Source: JBIKIW01 sp044361365 (lineage in GTDB: Bacteria; Patescibacteriota; JACMRA01). Taken from it: DNA of 13,450 nt. The position numbers and the translations under genes were made by a program. The DNA is taken from positions 1-13,450 of the forward strand of contig JBIKIW010000039.1 of assembly GCA_044361365.1 (NCBI GenBank), written 5' to 3'. Under the pieces are notes generated by a model. It was not told where the DNA came from, made no database searches, and saw only the letters and a program-made list of their open reading frames with translations. Below, piece after piece: positions 1 through 6,918 of this stretch; position 1 is the first letter of the stretch; the number at the start of each line of letters is the position of its first letter.

Positions 1-1
1 T

Positions 2-103
2 CAATCAAAAAAAGATTTAGAGAAATATGTATTTGACTTAGAGACAGATTTGCTCCATATTATCAAAATCTATATTAAATACCTGAAAAGTATTTCAAAT
101 TAA
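2..103 (+). CDS. C-terminal fragment of an unrecognised reading frame
   Basis: The window opens inside a frame of 33 codons that ends in TAA at 101-103. The peptide is charged and mostly helical-looking, ending KIYIKYLKSISN, and I do not recognise it. It lies in the same frame as the lamin-tail gene remnant that follows. It could therefore be the end of a separate upstream gene, or part of the same decayed gene interrupted by a stop. The peptide character changes sharply after the stop, from a helical charged segment to a beta-rich surface-protein segment, which favours separate origins. The evidence is weak because the 5' part is outside the window. Confidence 0.25.
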   Translation, partial: QSKKDLEKYVFDLETDLLHIIKIYIKYLKSISN

Positions 104-160
104 ATTTTAACTGGTCTAGTCCCTTTAGAATTACCAAATCAATACGGGGTAGGGGCAAAG

Positions 161-799
161 TTGGTGTATTCTGAAGATGGTAGTAAAATCTTTTTTGAGC
201 ATAAAAATGTACAATATTCGGATGGTAAAATCATAGGTTTGAATATAAATCACTTTACAATTTGGGCAGTGATTGGCTCCGAAGACGGCAGTTCATTTTT
301 TAATTATGAGAGCTACTATCCTTTAATAAATGAAGCTTCTTTGGTCGGTACGGGAAATGAATGGGTGGAATTATACAACCCTAGCCAAGAAGATTTTAGC
401 CTAAAAGGTTGGAAGTTAGCTTTTGATTTAGACCTGGTAATTTCAAAAAATGGAGCAAATCAAAAATACCAGTTTAAAGATACTGACGTGATAAAAAGTA
501 AAGACTTTTTTACTGTAGAAACGGGTAAATCATGGCTCAACAACAAAATTGACACTGTCCAATTAGTTTCAGCAACGGGTATGGTTGTTAATCAACTTGG
601 CTACTCCGATCTAACCAAAACTTCCACCAGCAATCTAAAACAAGGAGGCTTCGAAATTGGCACTTTAGATAGCAGTAGCACAATTGCTAGGGTTCAAGAC
701 GGAGTTAATTATTTGGTTAAGAGATCTGGAAGTGAGGTTACAAAAAATAAATCCAACAATATCTCAGAAGATAGTACTTTTTTGGGTTTCGATTGGTGA
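161..799 (+). CDS. Surface-protein fragment 1: lamin-tail domain (LTD)
   Basis: This 212-residue piece opens at TTG 161, but that is only the first usable start in an open frame and is unlikely to be a real initiation site. Residues 1-45 form a beta-rich segment ending HFTIWAVIGSEDG, probably the end of a preceding extracellular repeat. Residues about 55-195 match the lamin-tail domain pattern: INEAS at 56-60, NEWVELYNPS at 66-75, LKGWKL at 81-86, then IARVQDG near 175-181. LTDs are immunoglobulin-fold modules common on bacterial exported proteins and may bind surfaces, DNA or other proteins. The last few residues (LGFDW) come from reading past the T-run in the wrong frame, so the natural protein continues in the next frame. 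There is no transmembrane segment. Confidence 0.6.
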   Translation: MVYSEDGSKIFFEHKNVQYSDGKIIGLNINHFTIWAVIGSEDGSSFFNYESYYPLINEASLVGTGNEWVELYNPSQEDFSLKGWKLAFDLDLVISKNGANQKYQFKDTDVIKSKDFFTVETGKSWLNNKIDTVQLVSATGMVVNQLGYSDLTKTSTSNLKQGGFEIGTLDSSSTIARVQDGVNYLVKRSGSEVTKNKSNNISEDSTFLGFDW

Positions 800-1547
800 C
801 GGAAATTACGGAATTGAATCAGAGCGAGAAAATTCAGCAAATCTTCCAAAGCCGGTTGATAACAAACCTATCAATTTTGGCTTTTCTCACAATCTTTTGG
901 CTAACAAATGGGAGCAGGTTAAATTTAATTACGCCACCTCTGAAATGACCAAAACTCTTGTGAACACAATCAACCCTTTGGTTACCCTAGATAGCAACTC
1001 TGGAATCAAGTGGCATCACTTTAGGATAATTAAAGACGGCGAAACTGAAGATGGGAAAGATGCAACTGTGGGAAATGGTTTCGGAGTTGGCGGCTATATT
1101 TTTTCGATGGTTACAAATAATCCAGAACCTGGTATTAAAAATTTAGATTTTAGCCAGATAGAAGGTAACAAAAACCCGTCTGAATTGGATATTTCTAATC
1201 TTGAAAATGGAAAGTACTGGCTAATATTTGGAGCTGAAGATAACAAAGGGCAAAAGTCAGCTCCCACCAAAAATCAAGACCCTCGAATCCGAATCATGGT
1301 CAACAACACCGATCCTCAAGACACAGGTTTTATCAAATTAAAAAGCTTTGATTGTAAAAATATTTTGGCAATTGATCAAAACACCTTTAATATTGATGGA
1401 AAAATCTACTCAAAAAATGATATATTAGAGCTTTGGGAAAATCCCAGCTTGCTTTCAGAGTGTTCAAATTCTTATTGGAAAGATAATATTTATTTGAAAT
1501 ACCAACTAGCTTCAACTTTTGATGAAACTAAAGAAAGTTTTAATTAG
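684..1547 (+). CDS. Surface-protein fragment 2: extracellular region of the same broken gene
   Basis: The genuine coding part begins near 780, after the T-run. The first 30 or so residues of the open frame (684-779) overlap fragment 1 in a different frame and look spurious. From FWVSIGDGNYG onwards the sequence is hydrophilic, Asn/Lys/Gly-rich and without membrane segments, as expected for an extracellular beta-sandwich region. It contains WHHFRIIKDGE and NGKYWLIFGAEDNKGQKS, which resemble Ig/fibronectin-like folds, but I cannot name the family. The stop TAG at 1545-1547 is followed in frame by coding-like sequence that runs into fragment 3, so it is best read as a nonsense mutation. Confidence 0.5.
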   Translation: MLGFKTELIIWLRDLEVRLQKINPTISQKIVLFWVSIGDGNYGIESERENSANLPKPVDNKPINFGFSHNLLANKWEQVKFNYATSEMTKTLVNTINPLVTLDSNSGIKWHHFRIIKDGETEDGKDATVGNGFGVGGYIFSMVTNNPEPGIKNLDFSQIEGNKNPSELDISNLENGKYWLIFGAEDNKGQKSAPTKNQDPRIRIMVNNTDPQDTGFIKLKSFDCKNILAIDQNTFNIDGKIYSKNDILELWENPSLLSECSNSYWKDNIYLKYQLASTFDETKESFN

Positions 1548-1607
1548 GGTTATATCAGAGGCGTCAGTAATGATCAGACATATTTTGATAAATACTCAAT
1601 TTTTGGA

Positions 1608-2990
1608 GTGTATAAACTTGAAGATAAAAATGATCAAAGTAGAGTTGTTTTGAGTTGTTTTGACAGTCAAAATGCCGACCTCTCCAACAATTCTGAGTAT
1701 CTTACCATTCCCAAAAAGGATGCTGAGGTAAAGTGTTTGTATCTATCCAAATCCAACCTCGGTCAAAATTCTATTAGCGGTAAATTTTACGAAGATAGAA
1801 AGGCAAATGGTCAGATGGATGGGGATGATGATTATTATAAAGTCATGGGAGGTAATCAGTCTTATTATGGACAGTTGCCAGCAACTTTGTACGATCAAAA
1901 TTGGCAAAAAATTGCCGTAAATAACACCCCAAACAAAAGCCCTTATTACTCAACGCCGAATGAAAATGAGTTTTATCAACCCTCTCAGGTTCAGGAAAAC
2001 GGACATTACAAATTTGAAAACTTACCAGACGGGCAATACAATTTATGTACGAACTACAACTGGAATTATCTCTATTCTATCAAGCCAGGGGTTAATTTTG
2101 CTGAAAATTTAGGACTACCAGCTGGAGTTTCTGTAGTGGTAAGCAACAAACCTTTTGATTACTTTTATGGTGGTAAAAAAGCTCCAGATTCTAGTTATTA
2201 CTATTGCTATCAAATTAACCTAAACGGACAACCAGTTTCGGGTTTAGACTTTGCTTTTCGTGATTATTATGGTGATTATCAAAATTCTAGCAGCTCAAGT
2301 TCTGTACAATCTAGCTTCAGTAGCTATTCTCAAGAAAGCAGTATTTTAAACTCACAATCTTCTACGTCAGATTATTCTAGCTCAAGTTTGTTTTCAAACT
2401 ACTCTTCTTCAGAAAGTTCCTCGGGTATAAGTAGTTCAAATTCGAGTAGCAGTTTTTACTCTTCCAAGGGCAACTCAAGCTCGCAATATTCATCAACTCA
2501 AAATTCAGAGACTTCTAGTAATTCAGCTTTTTCAAGTAGCTCAGATCAACAAAATAACTCTCAAATTTCAAGCATTAATTCATCAAATGTCTTAAGTTCG
2601 ATTCAACCTTCTTCTCAAAATAATTCACAAAATGAATCTTCCTCACTTCAAAATAATAATTTAACTCAAACTACAACTTCCACCCAAAATCAAAATCCAA
2701 CTATCCAAAATTTTCAGGATCTAAGCAATCAATCGGAGGTCAATAATTTTAGCAGTCAATCAAATTCAAGTAAATTATCTCAAAGCTATTCAAGTTACAA
2801 CACTTCTTCCAATATAAGTTTTAAAAATGAGAATTTTTCCAATTCTAAAAGCGAAGGAGAAGTTTTGGGAGTTAGTGAAATCAGTGATAAAAATAAACAA
2901 AACTGGTTTTCTTGGTGGTGGTTAATTTTTGTTCTAATGCTTGCTATTGTCGGTTATTTTATCTATAAAAATAGATTTGATAAACAATAA
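1608..2990 (+). CDS. Surface-protein fragment 3: SdrD_B-like domain, Ser-rich stalk and C-terminal membrane anchor
   Basis: The 460-residue frame opens at GTG 1608 but is continuous upstream to the TAG at 1545, so the GTG is not convincing as a start. Residues about 55-220 resemble an SdrD_B/Cna-B-type module: SGKFYEDRKANGQMDGDD at 57-74 and YKFENLPDGQYNL at 134-146. This is the pattern of calcium-associated or CnaB-like beta sandwiches on adhesins. Residues about 226-415 are a low-complexity Ser/Asn/Gln stalk. GEVLGV precedes a hydrophobic segment at about 434-453 and a short basic tail (YKNRFDKQ). There is no LPxTG-like signal, so anchoring is by the membrane segment. Translation of this part alone would lack a signal peptide. 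Confidence 0.6.
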   Translation: MYKLEDKNDQSRVVLSCFDSQNADLSNNSEYLTIPKKDAEVKCLYLSKSNLGQNSISGKFYEDRKANGQMDGDDDYYKVMGGNQSYYGQLPATLYDQNWQKIAVNNTPNKSPYYSTPNENEFYQPSQVQENGHYKFENLPDGQYNLCTNYNWNYLYSIKPGVNFAENLGLPAGVSVVVSNKPFDYFYGGKKAPDSSYYYCYQINLNGQPVSGLDFAFRDYYGDYQNSSSSSSVQSSFSSYSQESSILNSQSSTSDYSSSSLFSNYSSSESSSGISSSNSSSSFYSSKGNSSSQYSSTQNSETSSNSAFSSSSDQQNNSQISSINSSNVLSSIQPSSQNNSQNESSSLQNNNLTQTTTSTQNQNPTIQNFQDLSNQSEVNNFSSQSNSSKLSQSYSSYNTSSNISFKNENFSNSKSEGEVLGVSEISDKNKQNWFSWWWLIFVLMLAIVGYFIYKNRFDKQ

Positions 2991-3030
2991 CTTTGCCAAG
3001 TATGAGTTTTTTACCTTGAATTGATTTAAT

Positions 3031-3426
3031 ATGAGTTTGGATTTTTTTGGTATAATTTTATTAATTTTTGGAGGGTGTTTTTTGTTAGTAATATTTTTAC
3101 TTTTTAGGAAAAAAAACGATGCCTGGAAAGTTGGTATTCTTAAAAAATTTAGTAATCTTAAAAATCAAAAGCTACCACCGAAATATTATTTATTGGAATT
3201 GGACAAACTTTTAGAATTTGCTTTTCAAAATAGATTTTCTAAAAAAGAGTCTTTGGGTAAAATATTAAAATCTAAAAATAAAACCTTCTCTAAAAATAGA
3301 TTAAACGACATCTGGTTTGCTCACAAAATTCGTAACAAACTAGCTCACCAAGTTGACACCGAAGTTTCCGAGCAAGACATTTTTAAAGCAATAGACATTT
3401 TTCACAAGGAATTTAACAACCTATAA
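3031..3426 (+). CDS. Small membrane-anchored protein with HEPN-like R-x4-H motif
   Basis: The 131-residue protein has one N-terminal transmembrane segment (about residues 5-26) followed by FRKKN, which predicts a cytoplasmic C-terminal domain by the positive-inside rule. The soluble part (about 50-131) is helical and contains RNKLAH at 101-106. An Arg-x4-His arrangement at the start of a helix is the signature of HEPN nucleases and HEPN-like helical domains (DUF4145-type proteins carry similar RNxxAH strings). The ending, with many Ile/Phe/Lys/Asp helices, also fits a four-helix bundle. A family assignment needs profile search; this is motif-level evidence only. The ATG at 3031 has no Shine-Dalgarno motif. 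The gene sits 40 bp after the decayed surface gene and 47 bp before ilvN, with no evident regulatory link. Confidence 0.65.
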   Translation: MSLDFFGIILLIFGGCFLLVIFLLFRKKNDAWKVGILKKFSNLKNQKLPPKYYLLELDKLLEFAFQNRFSKKESLGKILKSKNKTFSKNRLNDIWFAHKIRNKLAHQVDTEVSEQDIFKAIDIFHKEFNNL

Positions 3427-3473
3427 TTCAACTCCCTTGCAATTCTTAAATATTTATACTTAAAATCTTTTAT

Positions 3474-3953
3474 ATGCGTAAATTACACACAGTCTTACTT
3501 TTTGCTCAAAATAAACGTGGGGTTTTGGAAAGGATCACCATGATGATTCGTAAAAAAATGTATAATCTAGAGCAGATTACAGCCTCTGATACAGAAAAAG
3601 AAGATATAAAACGCATAACAATTTCTTTTTCCCACGAAGAAGAAGCCAAATTAGAGCAGATAGTTTCTCAATTAAAAACCATCGTGGAAGTCATCGAAGC
3701 AAAAATTATCGATCACCAAATCTCACTACTACGAGAAGTGGCTATTATCAAAGTGAAAAGAGAGTCTCAAAAGTTGTCTGAAATCATTGCCTTAGTGGAT
3801 ATTTTTAAAGCCGAGGTAGTTTTTACCAAAACAGACTATGTTATCTTACAAATAGTTGGAACTCCACGAAAAATTCAAGATTTTATTTCTTTAATACAAC
3901 CTTTTGGAATATTAGAAATGGGTAGTAGCGGAGGTGTTGCTATGGAAAAATAG
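3474..3953 (+). CDS. ilvN: Acetolactate synthase small (regulatory) subunit
   Basis: At 159 residues the protein has the usual length of IlvN/IlvH. The N-terminal ACT domain (about residues 3-75) starts LHTVLLFAQNKRGVLERITM and continues with YNLEQITASDTEKEDIKRIT, matching the family pattern of a nucleotide-like fold that binds valine or leucine. The C-terminal half carries the expected REVAIIKVK segment near residue 87 and ends EMGSSGGVAMEK, close to the family's ARSGVVGLSR-type ending. Its known role is feedback control and activation of the catalytic subunit (IlvB/IlvI) in the first step of valine, leucine and isoleucine synthesis, in the cytoplasm. The catalytic subunit and the next gene, ilvC, are not in the window, so the gene is separated from its usual operon. 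ilvN and ilvH are not distinguished here. Confidence 0.9.
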   Translation: MRKLHTVLLFAQNKRGVLERITMMIRKKMYNLEQITASDTEKEDIKRITISFSHEEEAKLEQIVSQLKTIVEVIEAKIIDHQISLLREVAIIKVKRESQKLSEIIALVDIFKAEVVFTKTDYVILQIVGTPRKIQDFISLIQPFGILEMGSSGGVAMEK

Positions 3954-4038
3954 ATCTTAGAGTTTTGATTAAGTTTTTTAAAGAGCTCTTCTTTAGTAGG
4001 TTAAAATTTTTACCAAGAACTTAATTTAATTATATTTT

Positions 4039-5136
4039 ATGCAAAACAATGTTGATATTACACTGGCTTTTTTAACCAACAAGCTTAATCTAACACCCAG
4101 AAGGTTTGAAGTTTTGTTAAGTTTTTACCCACAAATTGAAGATGCGGTTAGCGATAATTTTAACAAAATTAATCCTTTAGAACACAAATGGGTTGCACGC
4201 TGGAGTCAAGTCAAAAATTATTCTCAAGAGCTAAATAAATTCGAAGAATCTTTACTTTCATCCAAAGTTAATATATTGAGCTGTTTAAGCTCTGATTATC
4301 CTGAGCGTTTAAAAGATCTTAGCGATTATCCAATTGTACTTTATTTTCAAGGTAGTTTAGACGTTTTGAAGCACAATCTATTGGTTACAGTGGTCGGTTC
4401 TCGAAATTATACGAAGTATGCAGAGTTAGCTTTAAGTAAAATTATGAAGCCGCTATGTATTGCCGGAGTGGGTGTCGTATCTGGTTTGGCAGTTGGCATT
4501 GATGGTCTTTCACATAGACTTGCTCTGGAAAACAACTCTCCCACAATTGGTGTTATTGGTTCGGGTTTGGACGATAGTAATTTTTATCCTGGTGAACATT
4601 TAGGTCTAAAAAATCAGATTTTAGGGCAGGGCGGTTTGGTTTTTTCTGAATACGCTCCAGGTACAAAGGCTACACATTTTACTTTTCCAGCTAGAAATCG
4701 AATCTTGGCAGCTCTAAGCAGCCTAACTCTGGTGATACAAGCCAACCAAAAGTCGGGGAGCTTGATAACCGCTAGAGAAGCGTTGGAACTTGGACGACAG
4801 GTGGCTACAATTCCAGGATCAATTTTGGATGTAAATCTATCTGGAAACATGAAATTATTAAAAGAAGGGGCAAATTTAATCACTGATTCTCAAGACGTTT
4901 TTCAACTTCTTGGAGTTCAACCCCAGTCTTTATTTGATACTCCCAAAAAGATTGATTTTAATTCAGCAGAAGAAGAATTGGTCTACAAAAACTTAGGGCT
5001 AGAACCACAAAATATTCAGACAATTTCTGAAAAAGTTGGGCTAGATATTAGTATGCTTGGAAGCCATCTGACAATGTTAGAAATTTCTAATTTAGCTATT
5101 AATTTGGGTGAAAATAATTGGGCTAAATGTAGCTAG
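4039..5136 (+). CDS. dprA: DNA-processing protein DprA (Smf)
   Basis: At 365 residues this is a full-length DprA. The N-terminal region (1-80) is the divergent SAM-like part. The Rossmann-like core follows: VGSRNYTKYA at 119-128, SGLAVGIDGLSH at 148-159, VIGSGLDD near 172-179, FPARNRILAALS at 216-227 and SGSLITAREALELGR at 239-253. These are the hallmark motifs of single-stranded DNA binding and RecA loading. The C-terminal stretch (about 305-360) fits the winged-helix domain found in many DprA proteins. In natural transformation DprA protects incoming ssDNA and loads RecA. The ATG at 4039 is preceded by an AT-rich leader with no Shine-Dalgarno motif. topA, a frequent neighbour, is absent here; an unrecognised gene follows instead. 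Confidence 0.96.
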   Translation: MQNNVDITLAFLTNKLNLTPRRFEVLLSFYPQIEDAVSDNFNKINPLEHKWVARWSQVKNYSQELNKFEESLLSSKVNILSCLSSDYPERLKDLSDYPIVLYFQGSLDVLKHNLLVTVVGSRNYTKYAELALSKIMKPLCIAGVGVVSGLAVGIDGLSHRLALENNSPTIGVIGSGLDDSNFYPGEHLGLKNQILGQGGLVFSEYAPGTKATHFTFPARNRILAALSSLTLVIQANQKSGSLITAREALELGRQVATIPGSILDVNLSGNMKLLKEGANLITDSQDVFQLLGVQPQSLFDTPKKIDFNSAEEELVYKNLGLEPQNIQTISEKVGLDISMLGSHLTMLEISNLAINLGENNWAKCS

Positions 5137-5154
5137 TTGCTGGTTAATAGCTTT

Positions 5155-5255
5155 AAGAGCAAAAAACACCATGGGGCTTGGCGGTCGAAATAAATTCGAC
5201 CTTGTTCAGCATTGCTCCGCATGCCTTCTCTCAGTCGCCGTGGGGCTTTTGACCA
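5155..5255. other. GC-richer structured intergenic segment after dprA
   Basis: The 147-bp gap between dprA and the next gene holds a patch visibly richer in G and C than its surroundings. It contains a perfect 7-bp hairpin (5183-5189 with 5195-5201) and an 11-nt near-direct repeat, CCATGGGGCTT at 5169-5179 and CCGTGGGGCTT at 5238-5248. GGCG at 5180-5183 can also pair with CGCC at 5236-5239. No convincing coding frame crosses it. It could be a small RNA, a dispersed repeat, or the remnant of a mobile-element end. Confidence 0.4.
5183..5201. repeat. Perfect 7-bp inverted repeat (hairpin)
   Basis: GGTCGAA at 5183-5189 and TTCGACC at 5195-5201 are exact reverse complements around a 5-nt loop. 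No T-run follows on either strand, so it is not a simple rho-independent terminator. Confidence 0.6.
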
Positions 5256-5283
5256 TTAATTTTTTTTAAATCAACCTTATAAA

Positions 5284-6000
5284 GTGACTATGGATCAGCA
5301 ACTTATTGATTTAATTCAAAAGACAACCTATATATCTGAAGGGGATAAAAGTTTTTTGGTTGAAAGTCTTCCTCAAATGAATTCTTTAGAGAAGCTTAGG
5401 CTAAGAGGTGCTTTGGTTGCAGGGCAAGCCCCTAGAATATTGCAATCTTTGGAAATGACAAGGGCTAAATTTTTTCAGAAAGAAGCACCAAAAAAACCTG
5501 ACATATTAACCAAAATTAGTAATGTTTTTAGCGGAAAAAAAGAAAATGAAATTTTAGCTCATAGCATTTTGACACAACCGAACATTCTTGGAGGTCAACC
5601 ACCTCAAGCAATTAGAGGAGAGAATATTCGACCCTTGCAAAGGTTGGAAGAATTTTACCATCCAGGTCAGCTTTCAATGTTGAGTACAAATCATATAAAC
5701 TTCGGGTTAAACACTAACACTGAACAAATTATTCAAAACTTTTTGGCGAGTTTAACTGATGTATTTAGCAGAATAGATAATGTAAATCTCAGGCGTTCGT
5801 ATTTTATGAATTTTATAGAATCATCGCTTTTTGTTAGTTATATAAACACAACCCTAACAGCATTTAGACATCCTGAACTTCAACCACCAAAAATTATTTT
5901 GAATCTTTTATATCAAATTAATCAGCAATATTTAAACAATAAACAATTTCAAGTTGCAGCTGTTATAAGTAATCACTTACGAAATCTCTGTGGAGTCTAG
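5284..6000 (+). CDS. Conserved-looking hypothetical protein next to dprA
   Basis: I do not recognise this protein. The frame opens at GTG 5284 and has ATG two codons later at 5290. The ATG (MDQQLIDLIQKTTYIS) is the more natural start and gives 236 residues; neither has a Shine-Dalgarno motif. There is no signal peptide and no membrane segment, so it is probably cytoplasmic. It appears to have two helical regions, about 1-75 and about 140-238, separated by a Pro/Gly-rich linker (QPNILGGQPPQAIRGENIRPLQ around 99-120). The C-terminal half is rich in Asn, Gln and aromatic residues. Codon and base composition look native. The gene lies 147 bp after dprA, beyond the GC-richer patch, so operon membership with dprA is uncertain. 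Confidence 0.75.
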   Translation: MTMDQQLIDLIQKTTYISEGDKSFLVESLPQMNSLEKLRLRGALVAGQAPRILQSLEMTRAKFFQKEAPKKPDILTKISNVFSGKKENEILAHSILTQPNILGGQPPQAIRGENIRPLQRLEEFYHPGQLSMLSTNHINFGLNTNTEQIIQNFLASLTDVFSRIDNVNLRRSYFMNFIESSLFVSYINTTLTAFRHPELQPPKIILNLLYQINQQYLNNKQFQVAAVISNHLRNLCGV

Positions 6001-6021
6001 TTAAGAGATATTTAAAACCAT

Positions 6022-6050
6022 TTGCCTAAATTATTTTTGTGAAATATAAT
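6022..6050 (+). promoter_or_regulatory. Probable sigma-70-type promoter of the surface-protein operon
   Basis: TTGCCT at 6022-6027 and a perfect TATAAT at 6045-6050 are separated by 17 bp, the optimal spacing. Transcription would start near 6057, about 30 bp before the ATG at 6088. The remaining leader is nearly pure A/T and has no Shine-Dalgarno motif. Confidence 0.65.
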
Positions 6051-6087
6051 TCAAATAATTAAAAATAAATAATTAAAAACATACAAC

Positions 6088-6894
6088 ATGTCTTTACCAG
6101 ATAACAACCAAAACTACTCCAACAAGGTTAATCCAGTTCAATCAAAAAAGAAAGCTAATAAAGCAGCCATTTTTGCTATAAGTATAGTACTTCTTTCATC
6201 AATAGGTTTTGCCACATTCTTATTGATTTCATCTTCTAATAAACCAAATGGTACTAGCACAGCCAATAACAGCACAAATAATGTTGTTGTTAGCTCATCT
6301 AGCTTAGCTTCATTAGAAAGTAGCTCCCAGCCATCAGATCCTTTAACAGAGAGTGTTATATCCAAAGAAGATCTTCAAGCAGAGAGACAGAAAGTTACTG
6401 ATTTTAACTCAAAAGGTATAGTTTTTAACGCTGAAGACATTACTGCAAAGCCATTAACTACTGAAAATCTTAAAGTTCTAAAAACGGATTTCGGAAGTGA
6501 AGCAAAATCAATAGTTGCCGAGTCTGGTAAAAAAATTAAATTGACTATTAAATATTCAAGTATTGGAGACAGAAGTTTTGAAAAAGGTAGTTTATACATC
6601 AAACTGTCCCAGGGGTTAAAAATTGTTCCGGATTCTATGAAAGATGCTTTCACTGGATCTCAGGAAATTGCAGTGGCTAATAGTGTTTACAATGATAAAG
6701 ATAATTTAATTATTTACGGACCAGGAACTGGCGATAAAAGTTCAAACCAAATCAAAGTTGGAGAAATGGGGGCATTTACAATGACTGTAGAAGTTGATAG
6801 CAGCTTTGAAGTTCTAGGAGTTGCTTCTTATATTAAAGAAGATGGTGGAAAAGTGGGTCAACCTTCAATATTTTTTGTAGAAATTAAAAAATAA
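6088..6894 (+). CDS. Membrane-anchored exported protein, surface cassette gene 1
   Basis: This 268-residue protein has a basic cytoplasmic N-terminus (QSKKKANKAA), one membrane segment at about residues 27-47 acting as an uncleaved signal anchor, and a Ser/Asn/Thr-rich stalk at about 48-95. An extracellular beta-rich domain of roughly 100 residues follows (about 145-245). That domain (KKIKLTIKYSS... then LKIVPDSM... then LIIYGPGTGD... then MGAFTMTVEV) aligns by eye with a domain in the next gene, so the two are probable paralogues. The fold resembles DUF11/cohesin-like surface modules, but I cannot name it. It is the first gene after the promoter, and the next starts 24 bp downstream. There is no cysteine and no sorting signal. 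Confidence 0.8.
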   Translation: MSLPDNNQNYSNKVNPVQSKKKANKAAIFAISIVLLSSIGFATFLLISSSNKPNGTSTANNSTNNVVVSSSSLASLESSSQPSDPLTESVISKEDLQAERQKVTDFNSKGIVFNAEDITAKPLTTENLKVLKTDFGSEAKSIVAESGKKIKLTIKYSSIGDRSFEKGSLYIKLSQGLKIVPDSMKDAFTGSQEIAVANSVYNDKDNLIIYGPGTGDKSSNQIKVGEMGAFTMTVEVDSSFEVLGVASYIKEDGGKVGQPSIFFVEIKK

Positions 6895-6918
6895 AACACA
6901 CAAATAACAAAAACAAAT

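Larger units (their letters stand above)
104..2990 (+). pseudogene. Decayed multidomain surface protein (lamin-tail, SdrD-like, Ser-rich linker, membrane anchor)
   Basis: Three consecutive open stretches read as one protein once two lesions are ignored. The first frame stays open from 104 to 799 and the second from before 684 to 1544. They join at a run of six T (778-783): removing one T gives ...DSTFWVSIGDGNYG..., which continues smoothly. The second and third stretches share a frame and are separated only by TAG at 1545-1547. The codons between that TAG and the next possible start at 1608 still encode coherent sequence (GYIRGVSNDQTYFDKYSIFG). The 19 codons before the TTG at 161 (ILTGLVPLELPNQYGVGAK) also look coding, so TAA 101-103 may be a further lesion or a junction. 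No signal peptide is visible, so the 5' end is lost or lies upstream. A sequencing error in the T-run is possible, but the TAG is harder to explain that way. Confidence 0.75.

Noticed and set aside
770..800. Programmed -1 frameshift at the T-run of the lamin-tail gene
   Set aside because: The downstream frame needs a +1 (or -2) change, not -1, so the slippery-heptamer model does not apply. A one-base change in the T-run is simpler.
780..860. UGA recoded as glycine (Gracilibacteria-type code)
   Set aside because: Reading through TGA 797-799 soon meets another TGA and then TAA and gives no coherent protein. Long genes such as dprA and yibE/F show no internal TGA. Standard decoding explains the window.
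2280..2850. Serine-codon repeats as a CRISPR or tandem-repeat array
   Set aside because: The unit length varies and the similarity comes from Ser/Asn/Gln codons in a low-complexity protein stalk.
3048..3056. Extended -10 promoter TGGTATAAT
   Set aside because: It lies inside the small membrane-protein gene, has no matching -35 element, and no gene starts soon after it.
3070..3075. GGAGGG as a Shine-Dalgarno site for a TTG start at 3082
   Set aside because: It falls in Gly codons of the membrane helix. Starting at 3082 would cut the helix, and no other gene here uses an SD motif.
4614..4883. Reverse-strand open frame opposite dprA
   Set aside because: It is fully contained in the conserved DprA core on the other strand, has no family signature, and is a coding shadow. 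The same applies to reverse frames opposite the surface genes at 6138-8359 and 8699-8881.
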